Source of the DNA: Aldehydirespirator sp965204875
GTDB taxonomy: Bacteria; Actinomycetota; Acidimicrobiia; Acidimicrobiales; Aldehydirespiratoraceae
Direction: 5' to 3'
Assembly (NCBI GenBank): GCA_965204875.1
Contig: OZ242020.1
Location: forward strand, 434,001 to 498,000
Length of the DNA: 64,000 nt
A model generated the notes under the pieces. It was given only the letters and a program-made list of their open reading frames with translations, did no database searches and was not told where the DNA came from. A program made the translations under genes and the position numbers. Below, in pieces: positions 43,609 through 52,585 of the stretch (its first letter is position 1; each line of letters opens with the position of its first letter).

Positions 43609-43742
43609 CTTTGATGCCTTTCTGTGGTCGGGGTTTCATGCGTTGGACAGGTCGGGATCGACGGCGGGTTGCGACGAATGACGGGGCGGGTCAATAGCGG
43701 GTTTTCGTGTGAACGGCGGTCGGGACCAGAAGCGGGTTGCGA

Positions 43743-44765
43743 TCAGTTGAGCTGCGCGGCGAGGTCGTCGAACTCGAGTGCCCACTGCCGGCGCATCCTG
43801 CGCTTCTCGGGCTCGCCGAGCCAAGAGCCGTCGATGCCGTTGAGCATGCACTGGCGGAAGTCCTCGACCTCGAAGCCCATGTGGTTGTGTGCCACGATGT
43901 AGTCCTTGGTGGGGTCGGTCTTGAACATCGGCGGGTCGTCGCAGTCGAGGCTGATCTTGATGCCGAACTCGCGCATCCGCCCGATCGGGTGATTGTCAAG
44001 GTCGTCGTTGAAGTACACCCAGGCCGTGGACACCGGCGTGCAGGTGAACACCACGCCCTCGTCGCGGCAGCGGCGCATGATCGCCTCGCTCTCCACGACG
44101 TGATAGCCGTGGTCGACCCGCTCGCAGCCGAGCAGGTCGAGGCAGGTCTCGATGTTGCGGGGCGGGGCGTCCTCGGACTGGTGCGCGGTGAGGCGCAGCC
44201 CGGCCCGGTCGGCCATGCGGTAGGCCTTCCAGAAGCGCTCCGGCGGGTACTCGGCCTCGGCGTAGTCCATGCCGATGCCTATCACCTCGTCGCGGGGATG
44301 CGCGATCAGCGTCTCCACCATCTCCACCGCCAGCTCGGGGCTCTCCATACGGTTGGCCGCGGCGATCAGGCGGCACTCGACCCCGTGGTCGGTGCGGGCC
44401 GCGTTGATGCCGTCGATGAGGCCGTCGACGCAGGTCTCGTAGTCGACGCCGGCCGCCATGTGGGTGGTCGGGTTGAAGAACATCTCCCGGTAGCGCACGT
44501 TGTGCTCGGCGGCCTCGGTGAGCGTCTCATAGCAGATGCGCTCGAAGTCCTCGCGGTCGATCACGCCGAGGGCGGTGTTGTCGTACATGTGCAGGAACTT
44601 GTAGATGTCGGGGTAGTCGTAGAGGTCCTCGGGCTCTTCGTGGTCGGGCAGCGTCACGCCGTGCTTGTTGCACAGTTCCACCGCCGTGCGGGCCTGAACC
44701 GAGCCCATCAAGTGCAGATGCAGGCTCACCTTCGGGATCGCCTTGAGGAATGTGTCCATGTCCAT
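43743..44765 (-). CDS. Adenosine deaminase-like protein (second copy)
   Basis: A 340-residue member of the deaminase family with 'KVSLHLHLMGS' (HxH ligands, about residue 15), 'TAHQSEDAPP' (about 195) in place of the usual HAGE but keeping His and Glu, 'ERVDHGYHVVE' (about 217) and 'SLDCDDPPMF' (about 275). It is only moderately similar to the deaminase at 34956-36011, so a different nucleoside or base may be its substrate. ATG 44765 follows AAGGAGG; ATG 44759 is also possible. It precedes the binding protein gene by 134 bases, probably in the same operon. Confidence 0.9.
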   Translation of the reverse strand: MDMDTFLKAIPKVSLHLHLMGSVQARTAVELCNKHGVTLPDHEEPEDLYDYPDIYKFLHMYDNTALGVIDREDFERICYETLTEAAEHNVRYREMFFNPTTHMAAGVDYETCVDGLIDGINAARTDHGVECRLIAAANRMESPELAVEMVETLIAHPRDEVIGIGMDYAEAEYPPERFWKAYRMADRAGLRLTAHQSEDAPPRNIETCLDLLGCERVDHGYHVVESEAIMRRCRDEGVVFTCTPVSTAWVYFNDDLDNHPIGRMREFGIKISLDCDDPPMFKTDPTKDYIVAHNHMGFEVEDFRQCMLNGIDGSWLGEPEKRRMRRQWALEFDDLAAQLN

Positions 44766-45018
44766 TTTGCGGAGCCTCCTTGTGCCTGCGCCTGCTATGC
44801 CTGCGCCGTGTGCCTGTCCCGCTTATGCCCGCGCCAGGCGCTGCGTCCTGTCCGCGCCGACATTACCACTCGCCGGCAGCCCCGGTTCCAAGCCGGAGCA
44901 CCCGCCGCCCGCTCTGCCCCAGTGCTCGCCACGCGGCGGATGGTGGCGGGACCGTTGCTCTCGCCGGTGCCGGCGCTGCCGATCCCCGGTGCTCACCACA
45001 GGGGCGGGGGTGGCGGGA
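44766..45018. repeat. Repeat-rich spacer between amidohydrolase and deaminase genes
   Basis: Variants of TGCCTGCGCC repeat about five times at 44783-44835, just upstream of the deaminase ribosome-binding site. At the other end, 44993-45018 is an imperfect copy of the amidohydrolase 3' end at 45019-45042, including its stop. No gene is supported. Confidence 0.65.
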
Positions 45019-46407
45019 TCACCACAGGGGGGTGGCGGGGTTGCCCGCGAGGGCGTCGCGGCGCTCGAACAGTTCCTCGGCCGCGGCCTGGGCATCGGCG
45101 GCGACCGCTGCCACATCGACGGAGACCACCTCGGAGTCCCTCACGAGGCGGCGGCCCTGCACCCACACGTCGCTCACGTCATGGGCCACGGCCGTGAACA
45201 CCAGGTGGGCCGCGGCGTTGAAGTGGCGCCCGTGCATCACCGGCACGAAGTGCAGGCCGCTGATGTCGACCATCGTGATGTCGGCGTCCTTGCCCGCCTC
45301 GAGCGTTCCGGTCACGCCATCGAGTCCCAGCGCGGCCGCGCCCGAGCGGGTGGCCATGTCGAGGACGTCCCAGGGGTCGGCCGCAGCCGGATCGAGGGTG
45401 CTGACCTTCGCCAGCAGGGAGGCGAACTTCATCTCGCCCAGCATGTCCAGGTTGTTGTTCTCCTTCTCGCCGTCGGTGCCCAGCGCCACGGTCACACCGG
45501 CGTCGCGGCAGTGCCCGATCCGGGCCGGCCCCGAGGCGATCTTCATGTTCGAGCACGGGCAGTGCGTCATGGCCGTGCCGGTGCGGGCCATCAGCTCCAC
45601 CTCGCGGTCGTCGAGCCAGACGCAGTGCGCCACCACCGTGCGCTCGCCGAGGACGCCGCGGTTGTAGAACTCCTCGATGGGCCGCCGCCCGAACAGCCTG
45701 AGGCTCTCCTGAACCTCCCAGACCGTCTCGGAGGAATGGGTGTGGATGCCCGTGTCGAACTTCTCGGCGAGGGCCGCGGCGGCGCGGAACATGTCCGCGG
45801 AGCAGTAGAGCATGTGCTCGAGCCCGACCCAGGAGCGCACGCGCCCGCCCGCCGCGGTCCGATGCGTCTCCAGCAGGCGCCGGTTGGTGTCGAGCGTCTC
45901 GAAGTAGTCGTAGCGGTCGGCGGTGTAGGGGGCGAGGGTGGCCCGGATGCCGACCTGCTCCGCGGCCTCGGCCGAGCCCTCCATGAAACGCCACATGTCG
46001 AGCACCGAGGTGGTGCCGCCTCGCAGGCACTCGGTGTAGGCCATGTACGACGCCGCCTTGGCGATCTCGGGGGTGAGGGCCCGGTGCGCGGGGTCGACGT
46101 AGTTCTCGAGCCAGTCGAACAGCGCCAGCGACTCCGCCGTGCCCCGCAGCAGCCCCGAGTGCAGGTGGCCGTTTTGCAGGCCGGGGATCACCACATGGTT
46201 CGCCGCCTCCACCACCGGCGCCGACGCAGCGGCGGGATGCGCGGCCACGTCCTCCACCGAGCCGACCGCTGCGATGGTGCCGTCCACCACCAGCACCGAG
46301 CCGGGATCGTGGCTGATCCTGCGGCCCTCCAGCGGCAACACGATGCCGCCCCGGATCAGGAACGTGGTCTCACTCGACTTGGCTTCACTTGACATGGTGT
46401 CGCTCAT
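45019..46407 (-). CDS. Amidohydrolase, ATZ/TRZ (nucleoside or SAH/MTA deaminase-like) family
   Basis: A 462-residue metal-dependent hydrolase: 'IPGLQNGHLHSGLLR' (HxH, about residue 78), 'IHTHSSETVWEV' (about 220), 'VVAHCVWLDD' (about 257) and 'VALGTDGEKENNN' (about 308). These are the metal ligands of aminohydrolases such as 5'-methylthioadenosine/S-adenosylhomocysteine deaminase and guanine or cytosine deaminases. Given the neighbouring deaminase and nucleoside importer, a purine or nucleoside aminohydrolase is likely. The exact substrate is open. Confidence 0.88.
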   Translation of the reverse strand: MSDTMSSEAKSSETTFLIRGGIVLPLEGRRISHDPGSVLVVDGTIAAVGSVEDVAAHPAAASAPVVEAANHVVIPGLQNGHLHSGLLRGTAESLALFDWLENYVDPAHRALTPEIAKAASYMAYTECLRGGTTSVLDMWRFMEGSAEAAEQVGIRATLAPYTADRYDYFETLDTNRRLLETHRTAAGGRVRSWVGLEHMLYCSADMFRAAAALAEKFDTGIHTHSSETVWEVQESLRLFGRRPIEEFYNRGVLGERTVVAHCVWLDDREVELMARTGTAMTHCPCSNMKIASGPARIGHCRDAGVTVALGTDGEKENNNLDMLGEMKFASLLAKVSTLDPAAADPWDVLDMATRSGAAALGLDGVTGTLEAGKDADITMVDISGLHFVPVMHGRHFNAAAHLVFTAVAHDVSDVWVQGRRLVRDSEVVSVDVAAVAADAQAAAEELFERRDALAGNPATPLW

Positions 46408-46487
46408 CTCGCAGGTCGCTCGGCACTGTGTCGGTCAGCTCGCGGGGTCGCTCCGGCACGGGGGCAAGCATTGTCGCGGCGCAGCCT

Positions 46488-46596
46488 GATCGTCCAACCG
46501 GGGACGGGTGGCGCCGGGGCGGGGCTAGCTGACTGCGGGCCAGATCGTCCAACCGGGGACGGGTGGCGCCGGGCGGGGCTAGCTGACCGCGGGCCA
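46488..46596. repeat. 54/55-bp tandem duplication carrying the HIT gene 3' end
   Basis: Unit 46488-46542 and unit 46543-46596 are adjacent and almost identical. The right unit holds the last codons (encoding PAVS) and TAG stop of the minus-strand HIT gene. The left unit repeats the same codons and stop in the spacer. Confidence 0.9.
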
Positions 46597-47160
46597 GGCG
46601 GCCTTGAGGCGCTCCCAGCACTCTTGCAGCGACTGGGGCAGGACCCTCACGTCGGCCACCGCGGTCATGAAGTTGGTGTCGGAGCGCCAGCGCGGCAGCA
46701 CGTGGATGTGAACGTGGTCGTGCACGCTGGGGCCGGCGCCCTCGCCCAGGTTGGCGCCGATGTTCACGCCGTCGGGATCGAACGCCTCCTTCACCGCCGC
46801 CACCGCGTCGTGGACGGTGTCCCACAGCTCACGGCGCTCGTCGCGGTCCAGCTCCTCGATGTCAGCGACGGCGCGGTAGGGCAGGATCAGCAGGTGCCCG
46901 GTGGAGTACGGGTAGCGGTTCAGGATGGCGAACACCCGCTCCCCCCGCCACACGACGTGGGTCTGCTCATCGGGAAGCCCACAGGCCAGGATCGCCTCGA
47001 ACAGGCTCCGTCCGATCTCGCCCGACTCGTCAGAGTCGCCGCCCGCACCGCCGACGGCCCCCGGGATCGTGCCGGACGAGTCAGCGATGCCCGCGGCGGC
47101 GGCCTGCCGGTCGGCTTTCATGGCTGGAAGGCGCCAGCCGGCCCAGAGACGCTCCACCAC
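46579..47160 (-). CDS. HIT domain hydrolase/phosphorylase (Ap4A phosphorylase-like)
   Basis: A 193-residue protein with the HIT triad 'HDHVHIHVLPRW' (about residue 145). The N-terminal 'ERLWAGWRLPAMKA' and 'VFAILNRYPYSTGHLLILPYR' match the mycobacterial HIT protein encoded downstream of thrS, characterised there as a diadenosine tetraphosphate phosphorylase. Residues about 20-48 are an Ala/Gly/Asp/Ser-rich insertion. The gene follows thrS on the same strand. Confidence 0.9.
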   Translation of the reverse strand: MVERLWAGWRLPAMKADRQAAAAGIADSSGTIPGAVGGAGGDSDESGEIGRSLFEAILACGLPDEQTHVVWRGERVFAILNRYPYSTGHLLILPYRAVADIEELDRDERRELWDTVHDAVAAVKEAFDPDGVNIGANLGEGAGPSVHDHVHIHVLPRWRSDTNFMTAVADVRVLPQSLQECWERLKAAWPAVS

Positions 47161-47179
47161 CTCAGCGAAATCCCCGCCG

Positions 47180-47356
47180 GCCGCTCATCGCATCTCCCCC
47201 GCACCTCGCACCCGCGCCTCTCCCCGCGACCCGCCACCGAGGGCGTTGTTGTAGCTGAGGACGGTCTCACACTCCGCAGCAGCGTGTCTCCCCGCGACCC
47301 GCCACCGAGGACGTTGTTCTGGCTGACGACGGTCTCGCACCTCGCACCTGTGTATC
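47180..47356. repeat. Repeats in the thrS-HIT spacer
   Basis: A unit containing CTCCCCGCGACCCGCCACCG, then GAGG-CGTTGTT and GACGGTCTC, occurs twice (about 47210-47270 and 47285-47345). The thrS stop region resembles it weakly. No gene or clear terminator is visible. Confidence 0.7.
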
Positions 47357-49375
47357 TCAGGCCCGCGACCGCACTTCGGCGGCGAGGCGGGCCGAGAAGT
47401 CGCTGAGCGCCACATCGCGCTCGGGCTTGGAGGCTCCCCGGGCGTTCACGCCCACGGTGCGGTTGGCGGCGTCGTCGTCGCCCACCACCAGCACGTAGGG
47501 AACCTTGGCCAGCTTGGCAACCCGGACCCGCTTTCCGAGGGGTTCGTCCGCGGCGGCCGGCTCAGCCCGGAACCCCTGCGAGCGCAGGCTGCCGGCCACC
47601 TCCGTGGCATAGCCGCCATGGGCGGCGGCCACCGGCAGCACCTGAGCCTGAACCGGCGCCAGCCATGCGGGGAACGCCCCGGCGTAGTGCTCGAGCAACA
47701 CCCCGAAGAAGCGCTCCACCGAGCCGAACAGGGCCCGGTGGATCATCACCGGCCGCGGGCGCGACCCGTCGGCGGCGACGTACTCCAGCCCGAACCGCTC
47801 GGGCAGGTTGAAGTCGAGCTGGATGGTGGAGAGCTGCCACGACCGGCCGATGGCGTCGCGCACGTCCACGTCGATCTTCGGGCCGTAGAAGGCGCCGCCG
47901 CCCTCATCGGTGCTGTAGTCGAGCCCGTTGGCGTCCAGGGCGGCGCGCAGTCCCGAGGTGGCCTCGTCCCACAGCGCCTCGGAGCCGACCACCTTGTCGG
48001 TGGGGCGGGTCGACAGCTTGGCCTGGAACTCGGTGAAGCCGAACGCTTCCAGCACGCTCAGCACGAAGTCCAGCAGAGACGCCAGCTCGGCGGCGATGTC
48101 CTCGCGTGTGCAGAAGATGTGGCTGTCGTCCTGGGTGAACCCGCGGCTGCGCAGCAGCCCGTGAACCGCGCCCGACAGCTCGTAGCGGTAGACCGCGCCC
48201 AGCTCGAACAGCCGCATCGGCAGGTCGCGGTAGCTGCGCTGCGACGACCTGTACACCATCACATGGAAGGGGCAGTTCATCGGCTTCGGGTAGTAGTCGG
48301 CGCCGTCCATCTTCATGGGCGGGTACATGCTGTCCTTGTAGAAGTCGAGGTGCCCGGAGGTCTCCCACAGCACCGACTTGGCCAGATGCGGCGAGAACAC
48401 GAACTCATATCCCCCGTCAAGGTGGCGCTGCCTGGAGTAGTCCTCCATGAGCTTGCGAACCAGCGCCCCCTTGGGGTGCCAGACCGCCAGGCCGGGGCCG
48501 AGCTCTGTTGGCCATGACACCAGGTCGAGCTCGGCGGCCAGGCGGCGGTGGTCGCGCCGCTCGGCCTCGGCCAGGCGATGCAGGTGGGCCGCGAGCTCCT
48601 TGCGGGTGGCCCAGGCCGTGCCGTAGATGCGCTGCAGCATCGGGTTGTGCTCGTCGCCGCGCCAGTAGGCGCCGCTGACGCGCTGCAGAGCGAAATGGCC
48701 GAGCCGCCCGGTCGAGGGGACGTGGGGGCCGAGGCACAGGTCCACGAACCCGCCGCCGCCGACCCCGTTGCGGTAGTAGCTAACCGTGCCGTCGCCGGAG
48801 GCCTCCGAGGCCAGATCGCCGGAGGCGTCTGCGTCTGAGATCTCCGTACCGGCCGTGCGGGCACCGGCGGCGCTCGCCGACACCGCCTCGATGATCTCGC
48901 GCTTGTAGCGGTGCGCCGAGAACAGCTCGAGCGCTCCGGCAGCGTCGGTCTCGCCGCGTACGAACGGCTGGTCCTCAGCGACGATCTCGCGCATCCGGGC
49001 CTCGATGCGCTCGAGGTCGGTGTCGCTGAAGGTGCCGCCGCCCGCCAACTCGAAGTCGTAGTAGAAGCCGTGCTCGATGGGCGGGCCGATGGCGAAGGTG
49101 GCGTCCGGGTACAGGTCGAGCACCGCCTGTGCGAGCACGTGCGCGGTCGAGTGGCGGATCGTGTGCAGACCCCGCGGCTGCGACGCCGTGACGATCTCCA
49201 CTGCGGCCCCGTCGGGCAGCGGAGCCGCCAGATCCCGCTCGGCACCGTCGACCACGGCGGCCACGGCGTCGGCCGCGAGGCGCGGGCCGATGGCCGCGGC
49301 GAGGTCCGCCGCGCTGGACCCCTCGGCCAGACGGCGCATCGAGCCGTCGGGCAGACACACCGAGATGGCACCCAT
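47357..49375 (-). CDS. thrS: Threonyl-tRNA synthetase
   Basis: 672 residues from ATG 49375 ('MGAISVCLPDGSMRRLAEG'). Order: TGS domain (1-60), editing/N2 domain with 'HSTAHVLAQAVLDLYPDA' and Zn-like His residues, class II core with 'GFYYDFELAGG', 'RNGVGGGGFVDLCLGPHVPST', 'MNCPFHVMVYRS' (Zn-binding Cys), motif 2 'RYELSGAVHGLLRSRGFTQD' and motif 3 near 'VMIHRALFGSVERFFGVLLE', then the anticodon-binding domain. A Ser/Ala/Asp-rich insertion of about 25 residues follows 'YKREIIEAV' in the editing domain. It charges tRNA-Thr. Confidence 0.97.
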   Translation of the reverse strand: MGAISVCLPDGSMRRLAEGSSAADLAAAIGPRLAADAVAAVVDGAERDLAAPLPDGAAVEIVTASQPRGLHTIRHSTAHVLAQAVLDLYPDATFAIGPPIEHGFYYDFELAGGGTFSDTDLERIEARMREIVAEDQPFVRGETDAAGALELFSAHRYKREIIEAVSASAAGARTAGTEISDADASGDLASEASGDGTVSYYRNGVGGGGFVDLCLGPHVPSTGRLGHFALQRVSGAYWRGDEHNPMLQRIYGTAWATRKELAAHLHRLAEAERRDHRRLAAELDLVSWPTELGPGLAVWHPKGALVRKLMEDYSRQRHLDGGYEFVFSPHLAKSVLWETSGHLDFYKDSMYPPMKMDGADYYPKPMNCPFHVMVYRSSQRSYRDLPMRLFELGAVYRYELSGAVHGLLRSRGFTQDDSHIFCTREDIAAELASLLDFVLSVLEAFGFTEFQAKLSTRPTDKVVGSEALWDEATSGLRAALDANGLDYSTDEGGGAFYGPKIDVDVRDAIGRSWQLSTIQLDFNLPERFGLEYVAADGSRPRPVMIHRALFGSVERFFGVLLEHYAGAFPAWLAPVQAQVLPVAAAHGGYATEVAGSLRSQGFRAEPAAADEPLGKRVRVAKLAKVPYVLVVGDDDAANRTVGVNARGASKPERDVALSDFSARLAAEVRSRA

Positions 49376-49419
49376 CAAGCGCAGGCTACCGCTGCCCCCT
49401 GCGCTTCTAGAGGGCCGGA

Positions 49420-50550
49420 CTAGAGGGCGACGCCGAGCAGGTCGGCGCCGGCGCGCACGCTGCGGCCGCGGCGGGCGGCGGAGTCCATGGCTGCCAGCGC
49501 GCCTGCGACGTCCAGATCGTCGTCGAGGCGGTCGCGCACCTCCTGCAGCACGCCGCCCTCGCTGCCGCCGGCGGCCTCGGCGCTGCGCCATGTGGCCAGG
49601 CGGTGCTCGGCCTCGGTGAGCAGGCCCTCGTGCCACGGCCAGGGCGTGCGGTAGTGCTGCGACATCAGCGCGAGCCGGATCGCCGCGGCCTCGTGATCCC
49701 GGCGCAGTTCGTGGACGAAGACCAGGTTGCCGCGAGACTTCGACATCTTGGCGCCCCGGTAGTGCACCAGCGCCTGGTGCAGCCAGTGCCGTGCGAAGGG
49801 CTTGCCGGTCACCGCCTCGGACTGGGCGCGCTCGCACTCGTGGTGCGGGAAGAGCAGGTCCGCGCCGCCGCCGTGTAGATCGATGGTCTCGCCGAGCTCG
49901 CGCAGCGCCAGCGTGGAGCACTCCACATGCCAGCCGGGCCGCCCCGGACCCCAGCGGGACTCCCAGGAGGGCTCGCCGGGCCGGGCGCGCTGCCACAGCA
50001 CGAAGTCGAGCGGGTCGCGCTTGGCGGGGTCGTCGGGATCGTCGCGCCACTGCCGGGCCAACTCGACCATGTGCTCGCGCCCGAACCCCGACAGCGAGCC
50101 GAAGCCGTCGAACGCTGCAGTGTCGAAGTAGACGCTGCCGCCGGCGCGGTAGGCGAGTCCCCGCTGCAGCGCCTTGTGGACGAAGCCGCGAATGTCGGGG
50201 ATGGCCGAGGTCGCCCGGGGCTCCGACGCCGGCGGGAGCGTGTTGAGCGCGGCCATGTCGTCGTCGAAGCGCACCGTCTGCGCGAAGGCCAGGTCCAGGT
50301 AGTGGACCCCACGCCGGCGGGCCGCAACCAGGATGTCGTCGTCCACATCGGTGATGTTGCGCACGCAGCGCGTCTCGTGACCCAGGTCGCGCAGCCTGCG
50401 CTGCAGCACGTCATAGGTGATGTATGTGGCGGCGTGCCCGAGATGCGTGGCGTCATAGGGGGTGATGCCGCACACGTACATGCGCACCACCGGCGGCGGC
50501 TCGAACGGCACCACCGCGCCACGGGCCGTATCATACAGTCGCAAGATCAC
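49420..50550 (-). CDS. mshC: Mycothiol ligase MshC (cysteine:GlcN-inositol ligase)
   Basis: 376 residues from GTG 50550. Class I synthetase motifs are 'YVCGITPYDATHLGHAATY' (Zn Cys and HIGH-like) and 'KMSKSRGN'; other Zn ligands are in 'GWHVECSTLAL' and 'FPHHECERAQSE'. 'GITPYDATHLGHA' and the short length without a tRNA-binding tail separate MshC from cysteinyl-tRNA synthetase. MshC joins Cys to GlcN-Ins in mycothiol synthesis, an actinobacterial trait. Its 5' end is echoed upstream (50602-50630). Confidence 0.92.
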   Translation of the reverse strand: MILRLYDTARGAVVPFEPPPVVRMYVCGITPYDATHLGHAATYITYDVLQRRLRDLGHETRCVRNITDVDDDILVAARRRGVHYLDLAFAQTVRFDDDMAALNTLPPASEPRATSAIPDIRGFVHKALQRGLAYRAGGSVYFDTAAFDGFGSLSGFGREHMVELARQWRDDPDDPAKRDPLDFVLWQRARPGEPSWESRWGPGRPGWHVECSTLALRELGETIDLHGGGADLLFPHHECERAQSEAVTGKPFARHWLHQALVHYRGAKMSKSRGNLVFVHELRRDHEAAAIRLALMSQHYRTPWPWHEGLLTEAEHRLATWRSAEAAGGSEGGVLQEVRDRLDDDLDVAGALAAMDSAARRGRSVRAGADLLGVAL

Positions 50551-50630
50551 CCCACCTCAGGTGCCGTGCCCGCACCCCAGATGCACCGAACCACCACGCG
50601 AGCCGTGTCATACAGTCGCAAGATCACCCC
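50525..50630. repeat. 29-bp echo of the mshC start region
   Basis: 50525-50553 contains the GTG start and first eight codons of mshC. 50602-50630, 77 bases upstream in mshC direction, repeats it with one mismatch. It lies in the divergent mshC/fabI promoter space, so it may also duplicate a binding site. Confidence 0.88.
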
Positions 50631-50665
50631 CCGGGACTCACCGCCCCACGGTACCGTTGCGGGCT

Positions 50666-51433
50666 GTGGGCCTCCTTGACGGCAAGCGCATCGTGGTCAC
50701 GGGAGTGCTGACGGATGCATCGCTGGCCTTCGGAGCGGCCGAGCTGGCGCTGGCCGAGGGCGCCGAGATCGTGCTCACCGGCGCGGGCCGGGGAATGCGC
50801 CTGACCCAGCGCACGGCACGCAAGCTCGGCGACGGCATCGACGTCTTCGAGTTCGACGTGACCGAACCGTCCCACGCCGCCGCCCTGCGCGACCGCCTGG
50901 CCGGAAGCTGGGGGCAGGTGGACGGTGCGCTGCACGCCATCGGCTTCGCGCCGGAGATCTGCCTGGGCGGCAACTTCATGGAGGCTTCCTGGGACGACGT
51001 GAGGGTGGCGCTGGAGATCTCCACCTACTCGCTGAAGATGCTCGCCGACGCGGTGGCGCCCCTGATGCGAGCCGGCGGGTCGATCGTGGGGCTGGACTTC
51101 GACGCTGCCCGTGCCTGGCCCGCCTACGACTGGATGGGCGTCGCCAAGGCCGGCCTCGAATCGACGTCGCGCTACCTGGCGCGCTACCTCGGCCCGCAGG
51201 GCATACGCGTGAACCTCGTGTCCGCCGGGCCTGTGCGGACCATGGCCGCCCGCTCCATTCCGGGGTTCGCGGAGTTCGAGGACGCCTGGGCGCAGCGGGC
51301 ACCCCTCGGCTGGAGCGTGACCGACCCGGCCGCGGTGTCACGCACGATCGTGGCGCTGCTCAGCGATTGGCTGCCCGCCACGACCGGATCGATCATCCAG
51401 GCCGACGGCGGCTACCACGCCATGGGGGCCTGA
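50666..51433 (+). CDS. fabI: Enoyl-[acyl-carrier-protein] reductase, InhA/FabI type
   Basis: 255 residues from GTG 50666. It matches mycobacterial InhA along its length: 'GLLDGKRIVVTGVLTDASLAFG' (NADH site with the InhA-type Ser/Thr), 'LHAIGFAPE', catalytic Tyr and Lys in 'PAYDWMGVAKAGLES' (Y-x6-K), 'VSAGPVRTMAARSIPGF' and the end 'LSDWLPATTGSIIQADGGYH'. It reduces enoyl-ACP in type II fatty acid synthesis. The 51-residue substrate-loop region is a little shorter than in InhA, which suggests ordinary rather than very long acyl substrates (inference). Confidence 0.95.
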   Translation: MGLLDGKRIVVTGVLTDASLAFGAAELALAEGAEIVLTGAGRGMRLTQRTARKLGDGIDVFEFDVTEPSHAAALRDRLAGSWGQVDGALHAIGFAPEICLGGNFMEASWDDVRVALEISTYSLKMLADAVAPLMRAGGSIVGLDFDAARAWPAYDWMGVAKAGLESTSRYLARYLGPQGIRVNLVSAGPVRTMAARSIPGFAEFEDAWAQRAPLGWSVTDPAAVSRTIVALLSDWLPATTGSIIQADGGYHAMGA

Positions 51434-51456
51434 ACCCCCCACCGGCAGGAGGCCTG

Positions 51457-52515
51457 TCAGGCGGCGCTGCTGTCGGTCTCGTCGTAGATGTCGCCGACGA
51501 GGGCCTCCAGCACGTCCTCCAGCGTGACGATTCCCAGCATGGTGCCCGAGGCGTCGCGCACCAGCGCCATGTGCACCCCGGATCTGCGCATGAACAGCAG
51601 CAGCTCGCGTCCCGGCATCGCAGGGCGCACCACCCGCATGCGCCGCACCAACTCCAGCGGCACCGGGTCTTCGCGGGCCCCGGCAGGCATCCGCAGCAGG
51701 TCCTTGGCGTGCACGAACCCCAGCACATCGTCCGGCTCGGCTCCCCAGACCGGCACCCGCGTGTGCCCGCTCGACGCCACAACCTCCTCGAGGCGGGCGA
51801 CCGACGATCCCCTAGGCACCGACACGAGCTGCGCGGCCGGCACCATCAACGACCCTGCCGAGCGAACCCTGAACCCGAGCGCCCCGGCAAGCAGCTCGTG
51901 CTCGGCCGGCTCGATCACCCCCTCCTCGCGGGCACCCGCCAGCAGGGCGTGGAACTCGTTCACGGTGAGCGCGGTGTTGATCTCGTCGACGGGTTCCATG
52001 CCCAGCAGCCGCACGATGGCCGCCGAAACGGCGTTGAGCGACCAGATGACGGGTTTGAGCACCATCCCGTATGCCCGCAGCCACGGTGCGAGCAGCCTGG
52101 CAGTGGACTCGGGGGCGGCGATGGCGATGTTCTTGGGAACCATCTCGCCCACCACCACATGCACCGTGGTCACCAGCGAAAGCGCCAGCGTGAACGAGAT
52201 CGTGTGCAGCACGCCGCTGGGGACGTCCGCCACGCTGTCGATGAGCGGCTCGATCAGGCGGGCGACCGCCGGTTCGGCCAGGTAGCCCAGGCCCAGCGAG
52301 GCCATGGTGATCCCGAGCTGGGCGCCTGCCAGCTGCGGCTGCAGATCGCGAACCGCTGCCAGAGCCAGGGTGCTGCGCCCGTCCCCTTCCTCGGCGGCGG
52401 CCTCCAGGCGCGCCGCACGAGCGGCCACCAGAGCGAACTCGGCGGCCACGAAGAAGGCGTTGGCACCGACAAGGCACAGCGCCACGACCAGGGCCGGCAA
52501 CGTCGTAGCGCTCAC
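51457..52515 (-). CDS. CNNM/HlyC-CorC family membrane protein (DUF21-CBS)
   Basis: 352 residues from GTG 52515. DUF21 domain: N-terminal membrane helix 'ALVVALCLVGANAFFVAAEFALV', 'GYLAEPAVARLIEPL', 'VHVVVGEMVPKNIAIA' (the conserved GEhxPK). Then come two CBS motifs ('LVSVPRGSSVARLEEVV', 'VLGFVHAKDLLRM', 'GTMLGIVTLEDVLEALVGDIYDE'). It lacks the C-terminal CorC_HlyC domain of its neighbour. Members bind Mg/ATP and act in divalent cation export or homeostasis. Confidence 0.92.
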   Translation of the reverse strand: MSATTLPALVVALCLVGANAFFVAAEFALVAARAARLEAAAEEGDGRSTLALAAVRDLQPQLAGAQLGITMASLGLGYLAEPAVARLIEPLIDSVADVPSGVLHTISFTLALSLVTTVHVVVGEMVPKNIAIAAPESTARLLAPWLRAYGMVLKPVIWSLNAVSAAIVRLLGMEPVDEINTALTVNEFHALLAGAREEGVIEPAEHELLAGALGFRVRSAGSLMVPAAQLVSVPRGSSVARLEEVVASSGHTRVPVWGAEPDDVLGFVHAKDLLRMPAGAREDPVPLELVRRMRVVRPAMPGRELLLFMRRSGVHMALVRDASGTMLGIVTLEDVLEALVGDIYDETDSSAA

Positions 52516-52585
52516 GGCCCGCTGCCCCGCCGACCGGACGCTTCGCCAACCCCGGCCGTCGCAGGAGCGGGCCCCGTCGTGGCGC

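Noticed and set aside
44743..46392. Long plus-strand open frame opposite the amidohydrolase gene
   Set aside because: It is a GC-driven antisense frame with His/Arg/Gly-rich translation; the minus strand encodes a complete amidohydrolase with all metal ligands.
49420..50550. Cysteinyl-tRNA synthetase
   Set aside because: The short length, the 'GITPYDATHLGHA' motif and the missing C-terminal tRNA-binding extension fit MshC.
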